Of a stretch of 64,000 bases of DNA, positions 37,566-47,326 are shown piece by piece. Source of the stretch: Sedimentisphaerales bacterium (GTDB taxonomy: Bacteria > Planctomycetota > Phycisphaerae > Sedimentisphaerales > Anaerobacaceae). The position numbers were made by a program, and so were the translations under genes. Below the pieces are notes generated by a model that saw nothing but the letters and a program-made list of their open reading frames with translations, did not search any database and was not told the DNA's origin. Each line of letters starts with the position of its first letter. The stretch's first letter is position 1. The DNA is taken from contig JAFGDN010000020.1 in NCBI GenBank assembly GCA_016932095.1, forward strand, positions 1-64,000, read 5' to 3'.

Positions 37566-37862
37566 ATGGCTTGTGTCGATATACAAAACTGGGGCACGGC
37601 GGCGCCGGTAATCGTAATCGGGTTTGTGGTTTTTGCGCTGCTGATTTGCTTGTTCGTAACCATCGCGGTCACCTGGCTTTACTGCAGGATTTTTTCAAAG
37701 GCCGGTTACAACTGGGTCCTCGGGCTGCTGACTTTGATTCCGATTCTTAATATAATTATGCTGTGTATCCTCGGGCTTGGCGACTGGCCTGTCCTGCGGG
37801 AGCTTCGCCGGTTAAAACATCAGGCGGCCGCAGGTGCAAATGCGCCGGCTGAGGAAAGCTGA
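37566..37862 (+). CDS. Small membrane protein
   Basis: 98 residues. ATG 37566 has AAAGGGGA upstream. Two hydrophobic segments (about 14-38 and 50-70) are separated by CRIFSKAGYNW, and the C-terminal tail is basic then Ala-rich. It resembles short DUF805-type membrane proteins only in layout. The next gene begins 31 bases later on the same strand, so the two are probably co-transcribed with lpxB. Confidence 0.65.
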   Translation: MACVDIQNWGTAAPVIVIGFVVFALLICLFVTIAVTWLYCRIFSKAGYNWVLGLLTLIPILNIIMLCILGLGDWPVLRELRRLKHQAAAGANAPAEES

Positions 37863-37893
37863 TTGCGATTGTATAAAAATGCCGGAGGTCTTT

Positions 37894-38838
37894 ATGGATG
37901 CGATGCGCCCGGAAAGAGTTAGCGTAATAGACCCGATTGAGCCGGCCATTGAGCGAGTCCGGACAATGCTCTTTCGGCCTTTCGATTTGTCAAAGTGGTT
38001 CATTATCGGCTTTTGCGCCTGGCTGGCGCACCTGGGCCGGGGCAGCGGCGGGCAGGGATTCAATTTTCAATTCCCCGGCGGAGAACATCGCTGGGATTCC
38101 GGTAAGACCGATTTGACCGCTGTTAAAGAAGCAATAGCCCCTTATCTGCTCCTGGTTATCGCCGGCGCGGCGATATTAGTGCTGTTATCTTTTATAATCG
38201 CTCTTGTTTTATGCTGGCTCAGAAGCCGGGGACTGTTTATGTTCGTCCATTGCATCGCAGGCAATAAAGCCGAGGTTGTCGTCCCCTGGAAGAACTACTC
38301 CCGCCATGGCAACTCACTTTTTCTTTTCAAAATCGTGTTCGTGCTTATTTCTCTGTTGTGCTTGGCGCTACCCATCGCTATTCTGGTGGTGGCTATTATC
38401 ATAATTGCTAAAGCCGAGCTAATCGCAGCGGGCGTGATGGGTATCATCGGTGCGGTTTGTCTTATTGTTATTATCTCTATCATTGTCGGCCTGGTTATAA
38501 AATTCGTCGATGATTTTGTCGTCCCGATTATGGCTTTACATACCGCAAGCACACTAGCCGGTTGCAAAATATTTCTTTCGCTAATGAGCTGCAACAAGGC
38601 GCGTATGGCGCTCTATATTCTCTTTCAATTCATAATTTCAATGGCCATCGGCATCATCGCCTCGCTTGTCTGTCTGGTTGCCTGTTGCTGCTGCTGCTGC
38701 ACCGTTGTTCTTTTCGCCCTGCCATACATCGGGACGGTAATCTTGCTGCCCCTGTTTGTTTTCAAACGGGCCTATTCGCTTTATTATCTGCGGCAGTTCG
38801 GCCCGCAGTTTGACGTCTTTATTCCACAGCCGTCGTAA
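37894..38838 (+). CDS. Polytopic membrane protein (DUF7544-like)
   Basis: About 314 residues. ATG 37894 has GGAGGT just upstream; an in-frame ATG at 37879 would add five residues. It begins MDAMRPERVSVIDPIEPAIERV and LFRPFDLSKWFIIGFCAWL, a pattern I know from planctomycete membrane proteins of unknown function. Four to six hydrophobic segments follow, including a Cys-rich stretch (VACCCCCCTVVLFAL). It ends 20 bases before lpxB, and may share its mRNA. Confidence 0.7.
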   Translation: MDAMRPERVSVIDPIEPAIERVRTMLFRPFDLSKWFIIGFCAWLAHLGRGSGGQGFNFQFPGGEHRWDSGKTDLTAVKEAIAPYLLLVIAGAAILVLLSFIIALVLCWLRSRGLFMFVHCIAGNKAEVVVPWKNYSRHGNSLFLFKIVFVLISLLCLALPIAILVVAIIIIAKAELIAAGVMGIIGAVCLIVIISIIVGLVIKFVDDFVVPIMALHTASTLAGCKIFLSLMSCNKARMALYILFQFIISMAIGIIASLVCLVACCCCCCTVVLFALPYIGTVILLPLFVFKRAYSLYYLRQFGPQFDVFIPQPS

Positions 38839-38858
38839 AAATCATCGGCAGGCAACCT

Positions 38859-40004
38859 ATGTCCGGTCAGGACCTGAAAAAAGTAATTTTTTTAAGCGCC
38901 CTCGAGCCAAGCGCGGATGCTCACTGCGCCGGTTTGATAAAAGCGTTTCGCTCGTCCGTCGAATTCGCGGGCCTGGGCGGCCCGAAAATGGCGGAAGCCG
39001 GCTGCGCCCTGATTAACGAAGGCCAGGAGACCATCAGCCGGGCGGTGATGGCGTATAACGCCTTTGGCCACGTTTTTTATTATTACCGGCTGCTCAGACA
39101 AACCGCCGCGTATCTGGCTGCCAACAAGGTTGACCTCGTTATCGTCTGTGATTCACCCGCTTTCAATTTTCACGTCGCCAAAGCCGCGAAAAAACTCGGC
39201 ATAAAGACGCTCTTTTACATCGCCCCTCAGCTTTGGGCCTGGGCGCCCTGGCGCATCAATAAACTGAAAAAATACTGCGACAAACTTTGCTGCATCCTGC
39301 CCTTCGAGCTGGAATGGTTCACGAGCCGGGGCGTTCCCGCCGAATTTGTAGGCAATCCTCTTTTCGACGAACTCGCAACGACGGAACTATCTTCGGCCAA
39401 AAGAGATTACAACGGCTTCGAGGCCGCAAACGCACGAATTGCCATAATACCCGGCTCAAGGTCAGCCGAGGTCGGGACGCTCTGGCGGCCTATGCAGCAA
39501 ATCGCGATTGCCCTGAGAAAAAAATACCATAATGTAACTTTTACAACCGTGGCCGTTGATACATCAACAAGAGGTGCGCTTGATTCTACCCGCCTTATGG
39601 GCTTCAGGACTAATTACGTAATCGACGCCGTTTACCAGACCGCACGCGACTGCGACTTTGCCCTTGTTGCAAGCGGCAGTGCGACCCTGCAGGTCGCTTC
39701 GGCGGGCTGCCCGATGGTTATTATGTATAAAACCAGCCCCGCTATGTGGCGCCTGCTTGGCCGATGGCTGATTGCCACGAAATACCTTTCTTTAGTCAAT
39801 ATTTTGGCAGACAGGCAATTAGTGCCTGAGTTTATGCCTTATTTTCGCTCAATAGACCCGATTGTTGAAACGATACGCGGCCTGTTCGAAGATAAGTTAC
39901 GCCTTACCCAGACAAGCTCGGACCTGCTTTCGCTCATTCGCCCCCTCGCCGACAAAAAAGCAGGCAGCATTGTCGCCCGGATTGCCAATGCAATGTTGAC
40001 ATAA
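38859..40004 (+). CDS. lpxB: Lipid-A-disaccharide synthase
   Basis: 381 residues, GT19 family. It joins UDP-diacylglucosamine to lipid X in lipid A synthesis at the inner membrane. Landmarks: AGLGGPKM, the central LVIVCDSPAFNFHVAK, KTLFYIAPQLWAWAPWR, FVGNPLFDEL, IAIIPGSRSAEV, and ASGSATLQVASAGCPMVIMYK. The N-terminal motif, usually GEASGD, reads LEPSADAHC here. The residues of the acceptor region differ but the rest is intact. Its presence implies an outer membrane with lipid A or a related glycolipid. Confidence 0.93.
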   Translation: MSGQDLKKVIFLSALEPSADAHCAGLIKAFRSSVEFAGLGGPKMAEAGCALINEGQETISRAVMAYNAFGHVFYYYRLLRQTAAYLAANKVDLVIVCDSPAFNFHVAKAAKKLGIKTLFYIAPQLWAWAPWRINKLKKYCDKLCCILPFELEWFTSRGVPAEFVGNPLFDELATTELSSAKRDYNGFEAANARIAIIPGSRSAEVGTLWRPMQQIAIALRKKYHNVTFTTVAVDTSTRGALDSTRLMGFRTNYVIDAVYQTARDCDFALVASGSATLQVASAGCPMVIMYKTSPAMWRLLGRWLIATKYLSLVNILADRQLVPEFMPYFRSIDPIVETIRGLFEDKLRLTQTSSDLLSLIRPLADKKAGSIVARIANAMLT

Positions 40005-40170
40005 ACTACAGCCCATCGTCCTATAAAATCGACCTCTAAAAGCAATTATTTTCCTGATTCCCCGTAATTTTCCTTAAATTCCACGTATTTTTTGGCCGCG
40101 GACACTCCATTTTTTACACTTTATTAAGAAGAGGGAAATCCGCTGTCTTTTGATTTGAGAGGAGATTATT

Positions 40171-43100
40171 ATGACAATTGAAACGAAATCCAAAAACACC
40201 TTTCGCTCATCTTGCATCAATATGACCCGGTTTTTCGCAACGGTTGTCTTATGTCTCGGGTCTTGTGTTTTGGGTCTGATTTATCCACCCGCATCAGTCG
40301 CAGCGGATGATATCGCAAGTTTTACGCAATCCGCCCAGGCACAGGCCGATTACGTAGCCGATGAAGTTCTCATAACACTGGACGACGAGGATGCAAAAAC
40401 CGCCGAACAGGCAGCGGCCATTTTAGGCGGGACCGTCAGGCAGCGAATCCGATTCCCGGATAGCCCTCACAAACGTTCTCACCGCCAAAACGCTATTGCC
40501 AAAAAGCAGGTGATTCGGGTCAAGCTGCCGAAAGGCAAAAACGTCGAACAGGCCATAGCCGAATCACGCCGGGCGGGTATTCGTGTGGAACCAAACTACC
40601 GGGTTCGGATATTGGCTGTGCCGAATGACCCCTTGTTTTCATATTTGTGGGGCTTGAGAAACACCGGCCAGACGGGAGGCGCCGCAAACGCCGATATTGA
40701 CGCCGTCTCCGCCTGGGACATAACTACCGGCTCAGATGACGTGCTTGTAGCGGTCATAGATACCGGCATAGATTACACTCATCCTGACCTGGCCGCCAAT
40801 ATCTGGACCAATTCCGGCGAAACAGCCGGCAACGGAATAGACGACGACGGCAACGGCTACATAGACGACATTCACGGCTATGACTTCGTGGAAAACGACG
40901 GCGACGCTATGGACGAGCACAGCCACGGAACCCATTGCGCCGGAACAATCGGCGCTTCCAGCAATAACGGAGTCGGAGTAACCGGCGTAAACTGGCATTG
41001 CAAAATTATGGCCTGCAGGTTTCTCGATGAGGACGGCTCAGGCACCACAGCCGACGCGATAAGCGCTATAAATTACGCGGTTACAAACGGGGCGCAAATT
41101 TTAAGCAATAGCTGGGGCGGAGGCGGCTATTCCTCGACGCTTGCCGCCGCTATCACCAACGCCAAAAATAACGGCGTTCTCTTTGTGGCAGCCGCAGGCA
41201 ACGACGGCGTAAATACGGACTCAATCCCGCATTACCCATCCTGCTATAATATCAGCAACGTAATCGCCGTCGCAGCGACAACTCACAGCGACTCGCTGGC
41301 GAGCTTCTCAAACTACGGCAGCACCACTGTCCACCTCGGCGCACCGGGCGCAAGCATCCTCAGCACAGTGCTCGGCGGCGAATATGAATGGTACAACGGC
41401 ACGTCAATGGCGACACCTCACGTTTCGGGCGTGGCCGCCCTGCTGCTTGCGAATAATCCCACGATGAGTTTAAACGAGCTGAAGAGCCGGCTTATCTGGA
41501 CCGGCGACCCGATTGGATCATTAGCGAACAAAACTATTACGGGCCGACGGCTTAACGCCTACAACGCCCTTACCGCGGAACCGACCCTCGAAGTGACCGC
41601 CCCAAACACCCAGGCAACGTGGGTTCAGGGTTTCGACTGGACAATACAATGGATATCAATCGGCTGCGGCGAAACCATAGATATATACCTGCTCAAAGCT
41701 GGCGCTGTTTACTCACAACTGGCAAACGATACCACTAACGCAGGCAGTTATTCCTGGCACATACCGGGAACAATACCGGTAGGTTCGGATTACAAAATCC
41801 GGATTGACGACGGCGTAAACTCCGACGACAGCGACGTCAACTTCACAATCACCGATGAGCCGGTCGATTACTTCACCGAACAATTCAGCGTTTCTACCAG
41901 CCGGTTCGACCTGGCAAACACATCGCTTCTGCTTACACCCGACGAATCCGACTCACGGTATTCGGCCTGCGTCAATGACATAACAACGCTACCCGTTGAT
42001 ACTTCAGAAGGCACGCGGCTCAATCTCGACGATGACGAATCCGCTGTTGTGCCCCTCTCCAGTGACTCTGTGATGCTGTACGGGGAAAGTTACGACAGTA
42101 TCTACGTCGGCAGCAACGGCTACATCACCTTCGGCTCAGCAGATGATGAATACAGCGAGAGTTTAACGGGTCATTTCGGCCTCAAACGCATAGCCGGACT
42201 TTTCAGAGACCTCGACCCTTCCGATTCAGGCAACGTTGAAATCCTGCAGCTTGCCGACAGAATTGCTGTTACCTGGAACGACGTCACCGAATACGGCAGG
42301 AGCAACAGCAACACCTTCCAGATTGAACTGTTCTACGAAGGCCAAATCAGATTATCCTGGCTTTCAATCGACGCGGAATACGGCATAACAGGCATTTCTG
42401 AGGGCCTGGGCGAGCCGCCTGATTTGATTCAGTCGGACCTTTCGGAATACGGGCTATGTGACCCGATGCTTCAGTCAATCGAAGTAACGGGCCCCGAAAC
42501 CATTGAGGAGCAATCAACGACTCAGCTTGCCTGCATTGCTTATTATGAAGACGGCTCTGCACAGGATATTACCGTCAGCCAGGCCCAGTGGAGCGTCGAT
42601 TCAAATTATGCCGTCGTCGATGATACCGGCCTGCTGACAGCCAACGACGTTGACGTTTATAAGCAGTGCATGGTTACGGCAACCTTTAACGGGAAATCCT
42701 CCTCTCTTTTATTAATCATAAATGACAGTAATACCCACACGATTACAATTGAAAAGGCCGCAGTCAAGGCCGGCAAACAAGCCGGACTCGATTCAATAAT
42801 ATGCTCAGGCAGTTTCGGCATAACCGCCGGGCAGCTCGCCTCGGCCGACGACGTAATTATTCAGATATATTCCGCTGATGATGATTATCTCGTGTATGAG
42901 CAGACAATCGACTTCGCAACCTTTAGCGCCTTAAAAACCGGCTATGGCTACAAGACCAGGATTCTATCCGGCCAGCCGGGCGCAATCAATTCGCTGGTGT
43001 TTAACGTCGTTAAAAACAAATTCTATCTCAAGGCCAAAAATATAAACCTCAAAGGCCTTAGCTGTTCGTTCTATGTCCTGCTCGACGCGGGCGATTATGT

Positions 43101-43539
43101 CGGCCTCGGTATCGCTGATGAAACTGTCGTCAACGGCAAAAAATCAATCCCCGTAAAGCTTCTGAGCGGATACACCGACACCCTTTCGGTTCAAAAAGCC
43201 AAAACAAAGGACTCATCCAAACCATTGTGTGACGGGCTTTCGGTAAAAGGATACTTTACCGTCAGCGACGACTCAACCGTTACTGACGGCGTAACGATTA
43301 CCTGGGGCGCTCAATCGTTTATCATCCCGGGCGAGCAGCTCCTTGCCGTCAATGCCGAACGATTCAAAAGCAAATATACAGCACCTGACGGGGTCATTCT
43401 CAACACCGATTTCGACTTTGCCAAATGCAAATTCACCATCATTATCAAAAAAACAACTATCTCGGCTCATTCCGGCGTAGTTGACTTCACCCTTGCCTTC
43501 GGCAGCTACTCCCAAACCGAAGAAGTCCAAATCTATTGA
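40171..43539 (+). CDS. Secreted subtilisin-like serine protease (S8)
   Basis: 1122 residues. N-terminal export signal (hydrophobic 16-38), then an inhibitor-type propeptide with VLITLDDEDAKT and RAGIRVEPNYRV. The peptidase S8 domain has the catalytic Asp in VIDTGIDYTHPDL (about 197), His in HSHGTHCAGT (about 252) and Ser in NGTSMATPHVSG (412). It is followed by a Ser-Thr-rich GPI-type domain (about 470-565), a beta-sandwich with DxDxD loops, a Big2-like segment (about 770-850) and a C-terminal beta domain. A strong terminator follows at 43566. Confidence 0.92.
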   Translation: MTIETKSKNTFRSSCINMTRFFATVVLCLGSCVLGLIYPPASVAADDIASFTQSAQAQADYVADEVLITLDDEDAKTAEQAAAILGGTVRQRIRFPDSPHKRSHRQNAIAKKQVIRVKLPKGKNVEQAIAESRRAGIRVEPNYRVRILAVPNDPLFSYLWGLRNTGQTGGAANADIDAVSAWDITTGSDDVLVAVIDTGIDYTHPDLAANIWTNSGETAGNGIDDDGNGYIDDIHGYDFVENDGDAMDEHSHGTHCAGTIGASSNNGVGVTGVNWHCKIMACRFLDEDGSGTTADAISAINYAVTNGAQILSNSWGGGGYSSTLAAAITNAKNNGVLFVAAAGNDGVNTDSIPHYPSCYNISNVIAVAATTHSDSLASFSNYGSTTVHLGAPGASILSTVLGGEYEWYNGTSMATPHVSGVAALLLANNPTMSLNELKSRLIWTGDPIGSLANKTITGRRLNAYNALTAEPTLEVTAPNTQATWVQGFDWTIQWISIGCGETIDIYLLKAGAVYSQLANDTTNAGSYSWHIPGTIPVGSDYKIRIDDGVNSDDSDVNFTITDEPVDYFTEQFSVSTSRFDLANTSLLLTPDESDSRYSACVNDITTLPVDTSEGTRLNLDDDESAVVPLSSDSVMLYGESYDSIYVGSNGYITFGSADDEYSESLTGHFGLKRIAGLFRDLDPSDSGNVEILQLADRIAVTWNDVTEYGRSNSNTFQIELFYEGQIRLSWLSIDAEYGITGISEGLGEPPDLIQSDLSEYGLCDPMLQSIEVTGPETIEEQSTTQLACIAYYEDGSAQDITVSQAQWSVDSNYAVVDDTGLLTANDVDVYKQCMVTATFNGKSSSLLLIINDSNTHTITIEKAAVKAGKQAGLDSIICSGSFGITAGQLASADDVIIQIYSADDDYLVYEQTIDFATFSALKTGYGYKTRILSGQPGAINSLVFNVVKNKFYLKAKNINLKGLSCSFYVLLDAGDYVGLGIADETVVNGKKSIPVKLLSGYTDTLSVQKAKTKDSSKPLCDGLSVKGYFTVSDDSTVTDGVTITWGAQSFIIPGEQLLAVNAERFKSKYTAPDGVILNTDFDFAKCKFTIIIKKTTISAHSGVVDFTLAFGSYSQTEEVQIY

Positions 43540-43565
43540 CTTCATAAAAAATCAAACCGCTTAAC

Positions 43566-43595
43566 AAGGCCGATTCACAAATCGGCCTTTTTTTT
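43566..43595 (+). terminator. Rho-independent terminator of the subtilase gene
   Basis: A 9-bp stem, AAGGCCGAT (43566-43574) and ATCGGCCTT (43581-43589), with a six-base loop and a run of T after it. Confidence 0.85.
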
Positions 43596-43599
43596 AAAA

Positions 43600-43680
43600 A
43601 TTTTTTCGCTCATAAATGCCGCCCCCATAAGGCCTTACAAACAGCAGGCGGAATTTGTCTATATTTTAACGATAGCAAGG
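43600..43680 (+). repeat. Dispersed noncoding repeat, copy B
   Basis: Sister of 4821-4910, with the same ordered blocks (TCG, TAAATGCC, CCCCCATAAGG, CTTACA, CTATATTTT, ACGATA). It starts just after the subtilase terminator. Both copies are in the same orientation, each downstream of a plus-strand gene. No coding potential. Confidence 0.6.
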
Positions 43681-43695
43681 CAGAACGTAATCCCT

Positions 43696-43866
43696 TTAGG
43701 ACAGTTCTTCTTTAGTTATATAATCAGGGCCGAGCCGGTCTAACATCAAAGGCGGTAATCGTGCAAAAGCAGGGTCGATTTTATCATCGGTCTCACTGAT
43801 TATCTGCAACAGTGTCTTATCGTCCTTGCGGCTGTTTTTATGGCGAGGTTGTAGCAGGCCTGATAC
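43696..43866 (-). pseudogene. Possible protein fragment without a start codon
   Basis: A minus-strand frame reads SRKDDKTLLQIISETDDK and DPAFARLPPLMLDRLGPDY, ending TKEELS at a TAA (43696-43698). It has natural-protein composition but is closed by an upstream TAG and has no start. It is probably a gene remnant. I do not recognise the family. Confidence 0.3.
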
Positions 43867-43969
43867 CTAGCGACTCGGAGGTGAATCCATCTTAAATACG
43901 CCTGTTTTTTGTCTTGACAATGGGTAGAGGTATATATAGTCCTATGATAAATTTAACTGGGTCGGGAAA

Positions 43970-44009
43970 AAATAAGGGCAGCGAAACAAAATAATCGTCG
44001 CCCTTATTT
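43970..44009 (+). promoter_or_regulatory. Leader hairpin before the gene at 44029
   Basis: A perfect 10-bp inverted repeat AAATAAGGGC (43970-43979) and GCCCTTATTT (44000-44009) with a 20-base loop. It ends 20 bases before the ATG and covers an alternative TTG at 44008. It could control translation. Confidence 0.4.
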
Positions 44010-44028
44010 GAAATCAAATAGAAAAACT

Positions 44029-45015
44029 ATGAACAACGAAAAGCCATACAATGAAATTGAAAACACCTGGTTTGCATCGGTTATTTACCGGGTAAGCGAT
44101 TCGAGCCGACTCAGCGCATGGCCCCTGAGGATTTTGGCGATTTGCAGTTTTCTATGTTCAGGCATTATCTGGTATGCAAAGAATGACTGGACAAGATATA
44201 TTAACGAACAGGATTTTGACTATCTAATATCCTTATCGCGTATAACAGATACAGCTTCTGTTGTCCTGGGTATAATCTTAATTTTAACTATAATAATCAC
44301 AATTTTGAGCCTCATATTTTTCATTCGAATAGCTTTCGGAAATGATTTTTCAAAAGTAATCAGGGAAGCCAACCGTGATTTACTCTTAAATTCGTTCTTT
44401 TTTGGAGTTTCGCTGGTTTTTTTACTGCCTTCTGTTTCGGATATAAAGCATTCAGCAGACAGCGTCATAAAAATTACAGAAAAGAAGATGCGATGCGCAC
44501 GAAGAATGGAAAAATTGGGAGAAGCGCTGCGTCATTATGCCGAGGCCAACCATCATTGGTATCCGGACCCGAATCGGTGGTGCGATTTGCTCATAAAATA
44601 TGGAGAGGCGAAAAAAGACGATTTTGTTTGCCCTGCATCCGGGACTGATGGATGTCATTATGCAATTAATCCAAATGCAGTTCCAATGTCGAGATTTGAG
44701 AATCGAAGTAATTATTGGGACGCTTATGGGCCTGACCCGCTTAATATGAAAGAGAAAATAGACGGCAAGACACGCGAGAAACTGTTTCAAAAAGAAATAG
44801 ATGATATGATGCTCCAGCGAAAAATAGCCCCTTCTGTTGTGTTGCTGTTCGAGTGCGAAACTGGTTGGAATCAGAATGGCGGCGCCGAATTATTGAGCAC
44901 CAAACATCATGAGGGTAAAGGATGCAATATATTGTTAAATGACGGCCGCTTGCAGTTTATCAGCACGGAAAATTTTTATAAATTGAGATGGGGCAGTGAG
45001 CAAATTACGAATTAA
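44029..45015 (+). CDS. Membrane protein with pseudopilin-like C-terminus
   Basis: 328 residues, ATG 44029. Three hydrophobic segments (about 32-52, 75-105, 125-145) are followed by a soluble part with MEKLGEALRHYAEANHHWYPDP. The C-terminus STKHHEGKGCNILLNDGRLQFI recalls the H-x9-DG tail of planctomycete DUF1559 pseudopilins, with one extra residue. No prepilin peptidase site is visible at the N-terminus, so it is not itself a normal prepilin. The gene is flanked by imperfect direct repeats. Confidence 0.6.
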   Translation: MNNEKPYNEIENTWFASVIYRVSDSSRLSAWPLRILAICSFLCSGIIWYAKNDWTRYINEQDFDYLISLSRITDTASVVLGIILILTIIITILSLIFFIRIAFGNDFSKVIREANRDLLLNSFFFGVSLVFLLPSVSDIKHSADSVIKITEKKMRCARRMEKLGEALRHYAEANHHWYPDPNRWCDLLIKYGEAKKDDFVCPASGTDGCHYAINPNAVPMSRFENRSNYWDAYGPDPLNMKEKIDGKTREKLFQKEIDDMMLQRKIAPSVVLLFECETGWNQNGGAELLSTKHHEGKGCNILLNDGRLQFISTENFYKLRWGSEQITN

Positions 45016-45148
45016 ACCGGGGCGGGAAAAATAAAGGCCGCAAGACAAATCAGGATTTATCATCAAGTTTAAGGCATATCGCGGATAGCGATTGCCTGAT
45101 AAAACGAAACGAAAAAACTTTCCTCGATACCCTTTCTGATGCAATCGT

Positions 45149-45502
45149 TCAAAACAGCGTTTTTCCCAAGGTATCTTTTGCTTTCAGGATTTCGTTCTTC
45201 AAAGGAGGCACACGTTCGGTGGCGACTTTCCAGGTCAGTTTCAGGTCAATTCCCCAGTATTCGTGTGCGATAATGTCTCTCATTGCGGCAATTTTCTTCC
45301 AGGGAACCTGCGGATGTGCTTTGCGAATGTTCTGAGGGATGTTTTTGACGGCCTCGCCCATTATTTCGATTCTTCTTATCACGGAATCCTGTAAACCCTT
45401 TGACGCAAAAAATTCCTCTTTGGTTTTCCCTTTCGTATATTCGGCGATAAGGTCTATGCACTCAATGATATGCTCAAGAAAAATAGCTGGGTCCTTCGTC
45501 AT
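45149..45502 (-). CDS. hepT: HepT-like toxin (DUF86 RNase)
   Basis: 117 residues. The HEPN-family RX4HXY motif is RDIIAHEY (near 75-82), the predicted RNase centre of HepT toxins. Upstream helix EIMGEAVKNIPQNIRKAHP is typical of DUF86. It overlaps the stop of the MntA-like gene by four bases, giving the usual antitoxin-toxin order on the minus strand. In known pairs the toxin is silenced by AMP addition to the Tyr of this motif; that is family knowledge, not shown here. Confidence 0.9.
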   Translation of the reverse strand: MTKDPAIFLEHIIECIDLIAEYTKGKTKEEFFASKGLQDSVIRRIEIMGEAVKNIPQNIRKAHPQVPWKKIAAMRDIIAHEYWGIDLKLTWKVATERVPPLKNEILKAKDTLGKTLF

Positions 45503-45780
45503 AAAATTTGTTCCTGCTCCTTAAGAATCCGGTCTCTGAGCAAAGGATGCAGGGAGTCATAAGTAAGGACATCGACTTTCTTGTTAAGCGCTTCTTCGAG
45601 GTCAATTTTAAGCCCCGCCAATTCGAGAAGAGAGGCAGTATCCGGCAGCTCAACGAGTATATCTATATCGCTGTCAGGTGTATCTTCGCCTCTGACGACC
45701 GAACCAAAAAGCGACGCCCTGCGAACGCCGTAACGTTCGAGCAGGGGCAAAATGCCTTTTTTGAGCTGTTCGCGAGTCAT
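45499..45780 (-). CDS. mntA: MntA-like nucleotidyltransferase antitoxin
   Basis: About 93 residues from the ATG at 45780, which has AAGGAA upstream; the frame beyond that start is unsupported. The minimal nucleotidyltransferase motif GSx10DxD is present as LFGSVVRGEDTPDSDIDIL. The C-terminal ILKEQEQIL is normal. It pairs with HepT downstream. The pair lies between the direct-repeat-bracketed gene and enolase. Confidence 0.9.
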   Translation of the reverse strand: MTREQLKKGILPLLERYGVRRASLFGSVVRGEDTPDSDIDILVELPDTASLLELAGLKIDLEEALNKKVDVLTYDSLHPLLRDRILKEQEQIL

Positions 45781-45862
45781 TTTTATTATTCCTTTTGTCT
45801 TAATTTTACCTTTAATGCAAGGGTCTTGCACTTGTTTTTCTGCGACGCCGGGAACGATTTAC

Positions 45863-45891
45863 TTGACGGAATTAGGAGGAAAAGATACGCT
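45863..45891 (+). promoter_or_regulatory. Candidate enolase promoter
   Basis: TTGACG (45863-45868), 17 bases, TACGCT (45886-45891). The -10 is weak. It lies 60 bases before the enolase ATG. Confidence 0.35.
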
Positions 45892-45932
45892 ATTGAGTTT
45901 TACGAGCAGTCGAAAAACAAGCAATTATGTGA

Positions 45933-47237
<1,305 letters not shown>

Positions 47238-47257
47238 ACTGATGCCCACTAAATTCC

Positions 47258-47326
47258 GATTTCTGCATTCTGCATTCTGCGTTTACTTACCGGGAATGCA
47301 GAACACAGAATAAAGAATGCAGAATT
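47258..47326. repeat. TTCTGCA heptamer repeats before the divIC-like gene
   Basis: TTCTGCATTCTGCATTCTGC (47261-47280) is followed, after a gap, by inverted heptamers containing GAATGCAGAACACAGAAT (47294 onward), which run to the ATG at 47327. The two arms could pair. There is no normal ribosome site in front of the ATG. Confidence 0.6.

Larger units (their letters stand above)
43951..45050. repeat. Imperfect direct repeat bracketing the gene at 44029
   Basis: About 40 bases at 43951-43990 and at 45010-45050 align in the same orientation. The shared parts are TTAA, GGGxCGGGAAAAA, TAAxGGC and GACAAA/AACAAA. They lie directly before and after the gene. Confidence 0.45.
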
